Origin: Flavonifractor sp. AGMB03687
GTDB lineage: Bacteria; Bacillota; Clostridia; Oscillospirales; Oscillospiraceae
NCBI RefSeq assembly: GCF_017811815.1
Contig: NZ_JADKZI010000002.1
Span: forward strand, 538,145 to 602,144
Length of the DNA stretch: 64,000 nucleotides
Direction: 5' to 3'
Shown here in pieces: positions 35,707-44,654 of this stretch (position 1 is the stretch's first letter; the number at the start of each line of letters is the position of its first letter). The notes below the pieces were generated by a model. The model saw only the letters and a list, made by a program, of their open reading frames with translations. It had not been told where the DNA came from and ran no database searches. The position numbers and the translations under genes were made by a program.

Positions 35707-35733
35707 TTATATGCTCTTCCGCTCCACTGTCAA
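35706..35733 (-). promoter_or_regulatory. Promoter of marR-ABC operon 2
   Basis: On the minus strand TTGACA (35728-35733), a 16-bp spacer and TATAAT (35706-35711). Confidence 0.8.
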
Positions 35734-35757
35734 GTCTCTTTCTCACCGGGATTTTAC

Positions 35758-35786
35758 TTGCAACCGGACCCACATCGTGGGATAAT
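35758..35786 (+). promoter_or_regulatory. fbp promoter
   Basis: TTGCAA (35758-35763), a 17-bp spacer and GATAAT (35781-35786). Confidence 0.65.
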
Positions 35787-35819
35787 GTTACCAACGAAAC
35801 CCAAAAGGAGGCCCTCCCC

Positions 35820-37811
35820 ATGGAAGGTAAGAAAGCATATCGCCCGGAAAACCTGCACTACCTGAAAATGCTGGCCCGGCAGTACCCCAACGTCCAGGCC
35901 GCCAGTACGGAGATCATCAACCTTCATGCCATCCAGAACCTGCCCAAGGGCACGGAGCACTTTATCTCCGACGTCCACGGGGAGTATGAGGCCTTCCTTC
36001 ACATTCTGAACTCGGCCTCCGGTGTGGTGCGTGAAAAGCTGGATACCCTGTTTGCCACCACCGTGTCCAAGGCCGACTTGGACCAGCTGGCCACCCTCAT
36101 CTACTACCCCCAGGAGAAGCTGGAGGAGATCGAGCGGGAGACCCCCGACATGCGGGAGTGGTACCGCATCACCTTCCACCGGCTCATTGAGATGTGCCGG
36201 CTGGTCAGCTCCAAGTACACCCGCTCCAAGGTCCGTAAGGCCATGCCCCCGGAGTATGCCTACATCATCGATGAAATGATCCATACCCACTACGAGGACA
36301 AGGACAAGCGGGACTACTACGAAAACATCATCTCCACCATCATCGACATCGACCGGGCCTCCAACTTCCTGGTGCAGCTGTGCGAGCTCATCAAGCGCCT
36401 GGCGGTGGATCACCTCCACCTGGTGGGCGACATCTTCGACCGCGGCCCCCGGGCGGACATCATTCTGGACTCCCTGATGAACTATCACAGTGTGGATATC
36501 CAGTGGGGCAACCACGACGTGCTGTGGATGGGCGCCGCCTCCGGCTCCCGTACCCTGGTGGCCACCGTGCTGGCCAACTCCCTGCGCTACAACAACCTGG
36601 AGGTCATCGAGACCGGCTACGGCATCTCCCTGCGGCCCCTATCGGTGTTCGCCAATGAGGTGTACAAGGACTGTGACGTCCACAAGTTCGAGGTCAAACT
36701 CACCAACGAGGATGCCGCCCACTACACTGAGAAAGACAAGCTGCTCTCCGCCCGGATGCACAAGGCCATTACCATCATCCTCTTCAAGCTGGAGGGTCAG
36801 AAGCTGCTGCGCAACCCCTGCTTTGGCATGGCAGACCGGCTGCTGCTGGACAAGATCGACTACGAAAACAAGTGCATCACCCTGGGCGGCGTCACCTATC
36901 CTCTGGAAGACACCGACTTCCCCACCGTGGACCCCAACGACCCCTACACCCTCACAGAGGAGGAGAGCAGCCTCATCAACCAGCTGACCAGCTCCTTCGT
37001 CCACAGCGAGAAGCTCCAGCGCCACGTCCGCTTCCTCTACTCCAAGGGCAGCCTGTACAAGGTCTACAACGGCAACCTGCTCTTCCACGGCTGCATCCCC
37101 ATGACGGAGGACGGTCAGCTCCAGTCCTTCACCATCGGCGGCGTGACCCTCTCCGGCAAGGAGTTCCTGGACTACGCCGACACCAACGCCCGCCGGGCCT
37201 ACTACAGCAAGCCGGGCACCGCGGAGCGGGAGTTCGGCATGGACTTCCTCTGGTTCCTGTGGGCGGGCCGCAACAGCCCCATCTTCGGCCGGGACCGGAT
37301 GACCACCTTCGAGCGGCGGCTCATTCTGGACGAGTCCACCTGGACCGAGCCCAAGAACGCCTACTATCAGCTCTACAATGACCCGGCGGTGTGCGAATTC
37401 CTCCTCAAGCAGTTCGGTCTGGAGGGTCCCCACTGCCACATCATCAACGGCCATATCCCGGTGAAATCCAAGAAGGGCGAGAGCCCCATGAAGGCAGGCG
37501 GCAAGCTGCTGGTCATCGACGGCGGCTTCTGCAAAGCCTACCAGAAGACCACCGGCATCGCCGGCTACACCCTGATCTACAACTCCTCCTGCTTCCGGCT
37601 GGTGTCCCATGAGCCCTTCGTGGGTCGGGCCAACGCCATCCGGGAGAATCAGGACATCGCCTCCTCTTCTGTTGTGTTCGAGCGGCTGGAATCCCGGCTG
37701 AAGATTGCTGGTACCGACGTGGGCCGCCAGCTCCAGGAGCAGATCGACGACCTGATGGCCCTGGTTCAGGCCTTCCGCAGCGGCGAGATCGTGGAGGACC
37801 ACAAGGATTAA
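35820..37811 (+). CDS. fbp: Fructose-1,6-bisphosphatase, class III
   Basis: The 663-residue enzyme of the Firmicutes-specific class III belongs to the metallophosphoesterase fold. Metal-binding motifs are visible as FISDVHGEYEAF near residue 50, LVGDIFDRGPRAD near residue 202 and WGNHDVLWMG near residue 230. It hydrolyses fructose 1,6-bisphosphate in gluconeogenesis in the cytoplasm. The start is the ATG with AAAGGAGG upstream. It is monocistronic, with a promoter and terminator. Confidence 0.96.
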   Translation: MEGKKAYRPENLHYLKMLARQYPNVQAASTEIINLHAIQNLPKGTEHFISDVHGEYEAFLHILNSASGVVREKLDTLFATTVSKADLDQLATLIYYPQEKLEEIERETPDMREWYRITFHRLIEMCRLVSSKYTRSKVRKAMPPEYAYIIDEMIHTHYEDKDKRDYYENIISTIIDIDRASNFLVQLCELIKRLAVDHLHLVGDIFDRGPRADIILDSLMNYHSVDIQWGNHDVLWMGAASGSRTLVATVLANSLRYNNLEVIETGYGISLRPLSVFANEVYKDCDVHKFEVKLTNEDAAHYTEKDKLLSARMHKAITIILFKLEGQKLLRNPCFGMADRLLLDKIDYENKCITLGGVTYPLEDTDFPTVDPNDPYTLTEEESSLINQLTSSFVHSEKLQRHVRFLYSKGSLYKVYNGNLLFHGCIPMTEDGQLQSFTIGGVTLSGKEFLDYADTNARRAYYSKPGTAEREFGMDFLWFLWAGRNSPIFGRDRMTTFERRLILDESTWTEPKNAYYQLYNDPAVCEFLLKQFGLEGPHCHIINGHIPVKSKKGESPMKAGGKLLVIDGGFCKAYQKTTGIAGYTLIYNSSCFRLVSHEPFVGRANAIRENQDIASSSVVFERLESRLKIAGTDVGRQLQEQIDDLMALVQAFRSGEIVEDHKD

Positions 37812-37823
37812 TCTACTTATGAG

Positions 37824-37864
37824 AACGAGGGATACCGCTTGGAGCGGTATCCCTCGTTTTTTCA
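37824..37864 (+). terminator. fbp terminator
   Basis: AACGAGGGATACCGCT-TGG-AGCGGTATCCCTCGTT is followed by TTTT. Confidence 0.88.
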
Positions 37865-37868
37865 ACAC

Positions 37869-37897
37869 TTGACGGCGCGCCCTTCTTGTGGTATGCT
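37869..37897 (+). promoter_or_regulatory. Promoter of the 162-residue hypothetical gene
   Basis: TTGACG (37869-37874), a 17-bp spacer and TATGCT (37892-37897). Confidence 0.65.
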
Positions 37898-37907
37898 TCT
37901 TTTACTC

Positions 37908-37932
37908 ATTTAGTAATTTAGTAAATCACTAA
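37908..37932. promoter_or_regulatory. Candidate operator: TTAGT repeats
   Basis: ATTTAGTAA occurs twice (37908-37916, 37916-37924). The second copy forms a perfect inverted repeat TTAGT-N5-ACTAA (37918-37932). It sits just after the -10 box of the downstream gene. The cognate regulator is unknown. Confidence 0.45.
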
Positions 37933-37948
37933 GATTCAGGAGGCTACT

Positions 37949-38437
37949 ATGCAGATCCCAACGAACCTTAAGCATAAGCCGGTCATCGTGGCGGAAGACT
38001 ACGCCAACATCGACGGCCGCTATGCTTACGACACCGATGCCCAGGGTCTGAGCCTGGGTCTGGCCCAGTGGAACGACCGGGGCCGGGTGGATATCTCCGC
38101 CAAGGTGTGGCGGCACACCGGCGAGAAGTGGTCCCGCCAGTCGGAGGAGCTCCCCCTCCACCGGGTGCTGGACCTGGCCATCCTCACCTGTCGGGCGGTT
38201 CACTACATCCGGGAGGAGAGCTACCGCTACCCCGCCCTGTACGACCCGGGGAAGCCCCAGATCGACCGGGTGGGGCTTCAGGGGGACGCCATGACGGTGG
38301 AGGTGTGCACCGGCAACGACCACATCGACGAGGATATTGCCCTCTTCCGGGACGCTCTGGCTCGGGACGGCGACCTGCTGGGTGAGCGGATGCAGGTGCT
38401 GGCCTGCCTGCTGGCGGACCTGGGCTATCACGGCTGA
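37949..38437 (+). CDS. Conserved hypothetical protein (probably DUF6530)
   Basis: The 162-residue soluble protein starts MQIPTNLKHKPVIVAEDY. It has a central stretch DISAKVWRHTGEKWSRQSEE and many charged residues, with no signal or membrane segment. It resembles a small Firmicutes family I recall as DUF6530; no function is known. AGGAGG precedes the ATG. It is monocistronic, with a candidate operator over its start site. Confidence 0.7.
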   Translation: MQIPTNLKHKPVIVAEDYANIDGRYAYDTDAQGLSLGLAQWNDRGRVDISAKVWRHTGEKWSRQSEELPLHRVLDLAILTCRAVHYIREESYRYPALYDPGKPQIDRVGLQGDAMTVEVCTGNDHIDEDIALFRDALARDGDLLGERMQVLACLLADLGYHG

Positions 38438-38442
38438 GCAAC

Positions 38443-38477
38443 CAAAAAGAGCCCGCGGCATATGCCGCGGGCTCTTC
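38443..38477. terminator. Bidirectional terminator
   Basis: A perfect 15-bp-arm palindrome (38447-38476, from AAGAGCCCGCGGCAT to its complement) lies between the converging hypothetical and amidase genes. Confidence 0.82.
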
Positions 38478-39998
38478 TTATGTCCGGGTATTCAGATAGG
38501 CGTCGATGCCGTTGGCAATGCCCAAGGCAATCTTCTGCTGATAGTTGGGGTCGCACAGCCGGGCCAACTCTCCCGGATGGGTCATGAAGCCGGTCTCCAC
38601 CAGCACAGCGGGCATGGTGGTCTCCCGGAGCACCTGGAAGTTGGCGGAGGGGGTGCCCCGGCCGATGCCGCCGGTGGCCTCCACGACCCCGGCCTGCACC
38701 TGCTTGGCCAAGGCCTCGCCTCTGGTGCTGTTGGGATAGTAATAGGTAAAGATACCCTCATAGTCAGTCCGGTCCAGGGCGTTGCAGTGGATGCTGACAA
38801 ATAGCTCCGCCCCGGCGGCGTTGGCCATCTTGGCCCGGTCTGCCAGGCTCACCGAGTCGTCCCCCGTCCGGGTGAGCACCACATTATAGCCCCGGTCCTC
38901 CAGAATATCCGCCAGCATCAGGGACATGGGAAGGGTCAGGTCTTTTTCCTTTACATCATTTCCATCGGCGTCGGGATAGACCGCGCCGGGCTGATTACCT
39001 CCGTGGCCGGGGTCAATGGCAATGGTGATCTTGCTGGGGTCCAGGGGCGGCACCTCCGGCTGCTCCGGCACCTCAGTGACGGATACCCGCACCTGATCGC
39101 CGCCGGAGGACACCGCCAGATTTTGAGCGTAGCTGACGCCGGAGGCCAGGTCCAGCACCACCCGCAGGGTGTGGGGATAGCCATATCCCAAATCGTCCCC
39201 GTGCTGAGAGCAGCGGATCTGCTCAATGGCGTCGCTCTCCACCTGGAGGGCCAGGTCCTTCCCCACCGCCGGGGCATACACCGCCCCCAGCAAGTCGATG
39301 GCTAGCCGGTCACCCAGGTCCACGATGCGGTACTTGGGAGTGTGGTCGGCGGTGATGGTAAAGGTCTGGTCCTCCTCGTCAAAGTCCAGGTCAGTGATCC
39401 AGCCCAGATCTCCGTCCTCCGGCTGAGTGGGATCAGGCGTGACCTCGGGCTGCTGGGGCTCCTCCTTGGGAGAGGTGATGGCTACCGTGGCTGTGTCGCC
39501 CTGCCATTCCACCTGGGCACCCAGCTGCTCGGAAACGAAGCGCAGGGGTACCATGGTGCTCTCCTTCCCCTCCCACTTGACGCCGCCGGCGGGTACTCCG
39601 TCCGGCAGGGCTTCCACCCGGCCGTCCACCAGGGCCGTGGCGCTGCCGGCGGTGAGGACGATGGTGCTCCCCTCCCGCAGAATAACGATCTGCCGGGTCT
39701 CGGGCACCCAGGTCACCGAGGCGTCCAGGGCCTCGGAAATCAGACGGACCGGCACCAGGGTGCGGCCGTTCACGCTCCCCGCCGGGTAATAGGCCAGGGC
39801 GGGCACATCCTCCGGGATGAGGGGCTCCCCGTCCAGGGTCAGGTTGATCCGGTCAGTCACGGTGGGCGGTCCGTAGCTCTGACTGACTTCATCATAAAAG
39901 ATAACGGTCATTTTTTCCGTTCCTGCCGCCGCAGCCCCGGGCAATGCGCCCACAAGCAGGGCCAACAGCAGCAGGATCCAGGTCAAGTGTCTCTTCAT
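38478..39998 (-). CDS. N-acetylmuramoyl-L-alanine amidase (Amidase_3) with stalk and AMIN domains
   Basis: The secreted protein has 506 residues. A signal peptide (1-25) precedes a copper-amine-oxidase-type stalk (about 35-160, with VPVRLISEALDAS and VPLRFVSEQLGAQ). An AMIN-like wall-targeting domain follows (about 195-305), then a C-terminal Amidase_3 domain (about 325-505). Zinc ligands are in AIDPGHGG, the Glu after KEKDL and VSIHCN; the catalytic Glu is in LVETGF. It cuts the amide bond between muramic acid and the stem peptide. The start is the ATG with GAGGAG upstream. Confidence 0.92.
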   Translation of the reverse strand: MKRHLTWILLLLALLVGALPGAAAAGTEKMTVIFYDEVSQSYGPPTVTDRINLTLDGEPLIPEDVPALAYYPAGSVNGRTLVPVRLISEALDASVTWVPETRQIVILREGSTIVLTAGSATALVDGRVEALPDGVPAGGVKWEGKESTMVPLRFVSEQLGAQVEWQGDTATVAITSPKEEPQQPEVTPDPTQPEDGDLGWITDLDFDEEDQTFTITADHTPKYRIVDLGDRLAIDLLGAVYAPAVGKDLALQVESDAIEQIRCSQHGDDLGYGYPHTLRVVLDLASGVSYAQNLAVSSGGDQVRVSVTEVPEQPEVPPLDPSKITIAIDPGHGGNQPGAVYPDADGNDVKEKDLTLPMSLMLADILEDRGYNVVLTRTGDDSVSLADRAKMANAAGAELFVSIHCNALDRTDYEGIFTYYYPNSTRGEALAKQVQAGVVEATGGIGRGTPSANFQVLRETTMPAVLVETGFMTHPGELARLCDPNYQQKIALGIANGIDAYLNTRT

Positions 39999-40137
39999 GC
40001 CATGCTCCTCGTCTTTTCTCGTGTTCATTCGCCCTATTCTACCCTATCTTTACCAGACCCGTCAAGAAATCCAGGATAAAATAGTTGACATAAATTTCCC
40101 TCTTTAGCCTGATATTCTGCAAAAGTGCTCCAACCTC

Positions 40138-40166
40138 TTGCACTTGGGAAAAAAAGTTGGTATGAT
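40138..40166 (+). promoter_or_regulatory. Promoter of the aconitase-like hydratase
   Basis: TTGCAC (40138-40143), a 17-bp spacer and TATGAT (40161-40166). CCAAC (40130-40134) and GTTGG (40156-40160) form a wide inverted repeat across the promoter. Confidence 0.65.
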
Positions 40167-40199
40167 GAAAGATAATTCAAGAGCATCGGAGGGAATCGT

Positions 40200-42446
40200 A
40201 TGCTGAACATCACCCGTCAGGGCGTCTACTATAAAAACAATGCCTTCCTGCCTGCCCAGGAGGGCCCCGCCGCCGGTCTGCCCAGTCCGGAGGAAGCCAA
40301 GAAGGGCACCATGGCCTATTCCATTCTGGAGGCCCACAACACCAGCGGCTCCATGGACAGCCTCGCTATCAAGTTTGACGCTATGGCCTCCCATGACATC
40401 ACCTATGTTGGCATCATCCAGACTGCCCGGGCCTCCGGTATGAAGGAGTTCCCGCTCCCCTATGTGCTCACCAACTGCCACAACTCCCTGTGCGCCGTGG
40501 GCGGCACCATCAACGAGGACGACCACGTCTTCGGCCTGTCCGCCGCCAAGAAGTACGGCGGTGAGTTCGTCCCCGCCCACCAGAGCGTCATCCACTCCTA
40601 CATGAGAGAGCGGTACGCCGCCCCCGGCAAGATGATCCTGGGCTCCGACTCCCACACCCGCTACGGCGCCTACGGCACCATGGCCATCGGCGAGGGCGGT
40701 CCCGAGCTGGCCCGGCAGCTGCTGCAGAAGACCTACAACATCTCCTATCCCAAGGTCATCGCCATCTACCTCACCGGCGCTCCCATTCCCGGCGTGGGTC
40801 CCCAGGACGTGGCTCTGGAGCTCATCCGCTCCACCTTCAAGGACGGCACCGTCAAGAACTCTGTCATGGAGTTCTTCGGCCCCGGCGTGGCTAACCTGTC
40901 CATGGACTATCGCTCCGGCATCGACGTCATGACCACCGAGACCACCTGCCTGTCCTCCGTGTGGCCCGCCGACGACACCCTGAAGGACCATCTGGCGGTG
41001 CTGGGCCGCGGCAGCGAGTTCAAGCCCCAGGCTCCCGCCGACGGCGCCTACTATGACGGCGTCATTCATGTGGAACTGGACAAGATCCGTCCCATGATCG
41101 CCCTGCCCTTCCATCCCTCCAACGCCTACACCATCCAGGAGTTCAAGGAGAACATGGAAGACCTGCTCCACCAGGTGGATGAGGACACCATGCACCAGCT
41201 GAAGCTGAAGAGCAAGCCCGCCTCCCTGCTGAACAAGATCGTGGACGGCAAGTTCATGGTGGACCAGGGCGTTATCGCCGGCTGCTCCGGCGGTACCTAT
41301 CAGAATATCGTCCGGGCGGCCCAGGTGCTGGACGGCCACGCCGTCGGCTCCGACGCCTTCTGGCTGTCCGTCTACCCCACCAGCCAGCCCGTCAACCTGG
41401 AGCTGACCCGCCGGGGCTACATTGCCTCCCTCATGGCGGCGGGCGCCTCCATCCGCTCCTGCTTCTGCGGTCCCTGCTTCGGCGCCGGCGACGTGCCCGC
41501 CAACGGGGCCTTCTCCATCCGCCACTCCACCCGCAACTTCCCCAACCGGGAGGGCTCCAAGCCCTCCGACGGCCAGGTGTCCTACGTGGCACTGATGGAC
41601 GCCCGTTCCATCGCCGCCACCGCCCTCAACGGCGGCGTGCTCACCGGCGCCGACGAGCTGCCCAACGCCCCTGTGGATCCCGCCGTGGAGCCCTTCGCCT
41701 ATGACGACACCCCCTACAAGGCCCGGGTATATTTCGGCGTGGGCAAGGCCGACCCCGATCAGGAGCTGGTTTTTGGTCCCAACATTGCCGACTGGCCCGA
41801 GCAGGTGGCTCTGCCTGACAACCTGCTGCTCACCGTGTGCTCCGCCATCTACGATCCCGTCACCACCACCGACGAGCTGATCCCCTCCGGCGAGACCTCC
41901 TCCTACCGCTCCAACCCCATTAAGCTGTCCGAGTTCGCCCTGAGCCGGAAGGATCCTCAGTATGTCCCCCGTGCCAAGGAGGTCCTGGCAGTGGAGAAGC
42001 TGCGCCGCACCAATCCCGAGGCTCCCGAAGTGAAGGAGGCCCTGATGGGCCACGATCCCGCCAACACCGGTCTGGGCTCCCTGGTCATGGCCCTCAAGCC
42101 CGGCGACGGCTCCGCTCGTGAGCAGGCCGCCTCCTGCCAGCGTGTGCTGGGCGGCGTGGCCAACCTGGCCGCCGAGTACGCCACCAAGCGCTATCGCTCC
42201 AACGTGGTGAACTGGGGCATGCTACCCTTCATCGCCGAGGACGTAAAGGACTGGAACATCCAGCCCGGCGACAAGCTGTACATCCCCGGTGTGCGCACCG
42301 CCCTGGACAGCGGGGCCGACGTGATCCCCGCCGTGCTGCTCCAGAACGGCCGGGAGCGCAGAGTGGTCCTGCATCTTCCCGGCATGACCCGCGAAGAGAG
42401 AGACATTGTCCTGGCGGGCTGCCTCATCAATTACTACGCCAAATAA
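40200..42446 (+). CDS. Aconitase-superfamily hydratase (YbhJ-like)
   Basis: The protein has 748 residues: an aconitase-type catalytic core (about 35-470) and a C-terminal swivel-like domain (about 600-745). The probable 4Fe-4S ligands are in [10 protein letters not shown] (near residue 362) and the CFCGPCFG cluster (near residue 423). [20 protein letters not shown] is the conserved substrate loop. It is closer to the uncharacterised YbhJ-type hydratases than to citrate aconitase, so the substrate is open. GGAGGG precedes the ATG. Confidence 0.85.
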   Translation: MLNITRQGVYYKNNAFLPAQEGPAAGLPSPEEAKKGTMAYSILEAHNTSGSMDSLAIKFDAMASHDITYVGIIQTARASGMKEFPLPYVLTNCHNSLCAVGGTINEDDHVFGLSAAKKYGGEFVPAHQSVIHSYMRERYAAPGKMILGSDSHTRYGAYGTMAIGEGGPELARQLLQKTYNISYPKVIAIYLTGAPIPGVGPQDVALELIRSTFKDGTVKNSVMEFFGPGVANLSMDYRSGIDVMTTETTCLSSVWPADDTLKDHLAVLGRGSEFKPQAPADGAYYDGVIHVELDKIRPMIALPFHPSNAYTIQEFKENMEDLLHQVDEDTMHQLKLKSKPASLLNKIVDGKFMVDQGVIAGCSGGTYQNIVRAAQVLDGHAVGSDAFWLSVYPTSQPVNLELTRRGYIASLMAAGASIRSCFCGPCFGAGDVPANGAFSIRHSTRNFPNREGSKPSDGQVSYVALMDARSIAATALNGGVLTGADELPNAPVDPAVEPFAYDDTPYKARVYFGVGKADPDQELVFGPNIADWPEQVALPDNLLLTVCSAIYDPVTTTDELIPSGETSSYRSNPIKLSEFALSRKDPQYVPRAKEVLAVEKLRRTNPEAPEVKEALMGHDPANTGLGSLVMALKPGDGSAREQAASCQRVLGGVANLAAEYATKRYRSNVVNWGMLPFIAEDVKDWNIQPGDKLYIPGVRTALDSGADVIPAVLLQNGRERRVVLHLPGMTREERDIVLAGCLINYYAK

Positions 42447-42451
42447 GAGCT

Positions 42452-42485
42452 GTGGGCGCTGCAACATGCAGCGCCCACCTTTTTA
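42452..42485 (+). terminator. Terminator of the hydratase gene
   Basis: GTGGGCGCTGCA-ACA-TGCAGCGCCCAC is followed by CTTTTT. Confidence 0.87.
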
Positions 42486-42501
42486 AAAGGAGGATCATCC
42501 C

Positions 42502-44601
42502 ATGGTCCCAAAACCGACTCCCCTGCTGCCCACCAAACCCCTGGCCGCCACCAACACCATCTCCGGCTTCCGGGTCCGGCCCGGCCTCTTTCTGCTTAAC
42601 GGTGCCAACGTGGTGCCCGGCGGGGTCAGCTTTACCATCCACTCCATCAACGCCACCTACTGCGAGCTGTGCCTCTTCCGCCGCACCCAGCAGGAGCCCT
42701 TTGCCATCCTGCCCTTCCCGGAAAATTTCCGCATCGGCAACACCTTCTCCATGATCGTCTTTGACCTGGACATCTATGAGATCGAGTACGCCTATCGGAT
42801 GGACGGACCCAACGACCCGGCTCGGGGCCTGCTCTTCGACAAGACCAAGTACCTGCTGGACCCCTACGCCCGGGCGGTCACCGGCCAGAGCATCTGGGGC
42901 AGCAACCAGACCCCCGGCTGCTCCTACCACGCCCGGGTGGTGGAGGATATCTTCGACTGGGGGGATTTCCATGATCCCCACCTTCCCTTCCGGGACATGA
43001 TCATCTACGAGACCCACGTCCGGGGCTTTACCCAGCACGCCTCTTCCGGGGTCAAGCACCCCGGTACCTTTGAGGGCCTGTTGGAGAAGCTGCCCTACCT
43101 GCTGGAGCTGGGGGTCAACACGGTGGAGCTGATGCCTATCTTCGAGTTTGATGAGATGGCGGATGAGCGCATCGTGGACGGCCGCCAGCTGCTCAACTAC
43201 TGGGGCTACAACACCGTTTGCTTCTTCGCCCCCAACACCAGTTATACCGCCACCCCGGAATTCAACCATGAGGGCACCCAGTTGAAAAAGCTGATCCGCA
43301 CCCTCAACGAGCACGGCATCGAGGTCATTCTGGATGTAGTGGTCAACCACACCGCCGAGGGCAACGAGCAGGGCCCCTTCTTCTCCTTCAAGGGGCTTGA
43401 CAACAATATCTACTACATGCTCACCCCCGACGGCAAGTATTACAACTTCTCCGGCGTGGGCAACACCCTGAACTGCAACCATCCGGTGGTACGGCAGTTT
43501 ATTTTGGACTGCCTGCGCTACTGGGTGGTGGAGTACCGGGTGGACGGCTTCCGGTTCGATCTGGCCTCCATTCTGGGCAGGGACACCGACGGCGCTCCCC
43601 TGTCCGAGCCGCCCCTGCTGGAAAGCCTGGCCTTCGACCCCATTCTGGGCCGGGTCAAGCTCATCGCCGAGGCCTGGGACGCCGGCGGGCTGTACCAGGT
43701 GGGCTCCTTCCCCTCCTGGAACCGGTGGGCCGAATGGAATGGCAAGTACCGGGATGACCTGCGCTGCTTCCTGAAGGGCGACAGCGGCCTGGCCTGGGCG
43801 GCGGTCCAGCGCATCACCGGCTCCGCCGACCTCTATCCCCCCTCCCAGCGGCAGAACGCCTCGGTAAACTTCCTCACCTGCCACGACGGCTTTACCCTGT
43901 ACGACCTGTACTCCTACGACGTCAAGCACAACGAGGCCAACGGCTGGGGCAACACCGACGGCGCTAACGATAACAACAGTTGGAACTGCGGCGTGGAGGG
44001 CGACACGGAGGACCCGGCGGTACTGGCCCTCCGGGACCGGCTGATGAAAAACGCCTTCGCGGTGCTGCTGTGCAGCCGGGGCACCCCTATGTTCCTGGCG
44101 GGAGACGAGTTTGCCAATACCCAGTTCGGCAACAACAACGCCTATTGCCAGGACAACGAGATCTCCTGGCTGGACTGGTCCCGGCTGGAAAACCACCAGG
44201 ACCTGTTCCACTTTGTCTCCCGGATGATCGCCTTCCGGAAGGAACACCCCATCGTCCGGGGAGAGACTGCCCCCGCCCGGTGCGGCTGGCCCTCGGTGTC
44301 CCTCCACAACGGAGCAGCCTGGAACGCTAAGATGGATGAGCAGACCCGACAGATCGGGGTGCTCTTCACTGGCCGCAACACGGACGACACCGCCGACGAC
44401 CTGATCCTGCTGGCGGTCAATGCCCACTGGGAGGCCCACTGGCAGGGCCTGCCCGAGCTGCCCTCCGGCCTGCGGTGGAGTCTGGTGCTCCACACCGCTT
44501 GCCCCGATCCCTTCGCCGCCGGAACTCTCTTCAGCGGCAACGGCCTGGAGATGGGCCCCCGCTCGGTGGCAGTTTTCCAGGCGGTGAGCAGCCGCAGCTG
44601 A
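42502..44601 (+). CDS. glgX: Glycogen debranching enzyme (GlgX/isoamylase-type GH13)
   Basis: The protein has 699 residues. An N-terminal CBM48-like beta domain (about 15-120) precedes a GH13 barrel: region I DVVVNHTAEG (near residue 280), region II nucleophile VDGFRFDLAS (near 350), acid/base LIAEAWDAGG (near 390), and region IV FLTCHDG (near 458). It hydrolyses alpha-1,6 branches of glycogen or starch-like glucans. AAAGGAGG precedes the ATG. No other glycogen genes are in the window. Confidence 0.88.
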   Translation: MVPKPTPLLPTKPLAATNTISGFRVRPGLFLLNGANVVPGGVSFTIHSINATYCELCLFRRTQQEPFAILPFPENFRIGNTFSMIVFDLDIYEIEYAYRMDGPNDPARGLLFDKTKYLLDPYARAVTGQSIWGSNQTPGCSYHARVVEDIFDWGDFHDPHLPFRDMIIYETHVRGFTQHASSGVKHPGTFEGLLEKLPYLLELGVNTVELMPIFEFDEMADERIVDGRQLLNYWGYNTVCFFAPNTSYTATPEFNHEGTQLKKLIRTLNEHGIEVILDVVVNHTAEGNEQGPFFSFKGLDNNIYYMLTPDGKYYNFSGVGNTLNCNHPVVRQFILDCLRYWVVEYRVDGFRFDLASILGRDTDGAPLSEPPLLESLAFDPILGRVKLIAEAWDAGGLYQVGSFPSWNRWAEWNGKYRDDLRCFLKGDSGLAWAAVQRITGSADLYPPSQRQNASVNFLTCHDGFTLYDLYSYDVKHNEANGWGNTDGANDNNSWNCGVEGDTEDPAVLALRDRLMKNAFAVLLCSRGTPMFLAGDEFANTQFGNNNAYCQDNEISWLDWSRLENHQDLFHFVSRMIAFRKEHPIVRGETAPARCGWPSVSLHNGAAWNAKMDEQTRQIGVLFTGRNTDDTADDLILLAVNAHWEAHWQGLPELPSGLRWSLVLHTACPDPFAAGTLFSGNGLEMGPRSVAVFQAVSSRS

Positions 44602-44612
44602 TGCCATCCAAT

Positions 44613-44653
44613 CAAAAAGCCCTGTCGGAGATATACTCCGACAGGGCTTTTTC
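44613..44653. terminator. Bidirectional terminator between glgX and the cls pseudogene
   Basis: AAAAAGCCCTGTCGGAG-ATATA-CTCCGACAGGGCTTTTT. Confidence 0.88.
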
Positions 44654-44654
44654 G

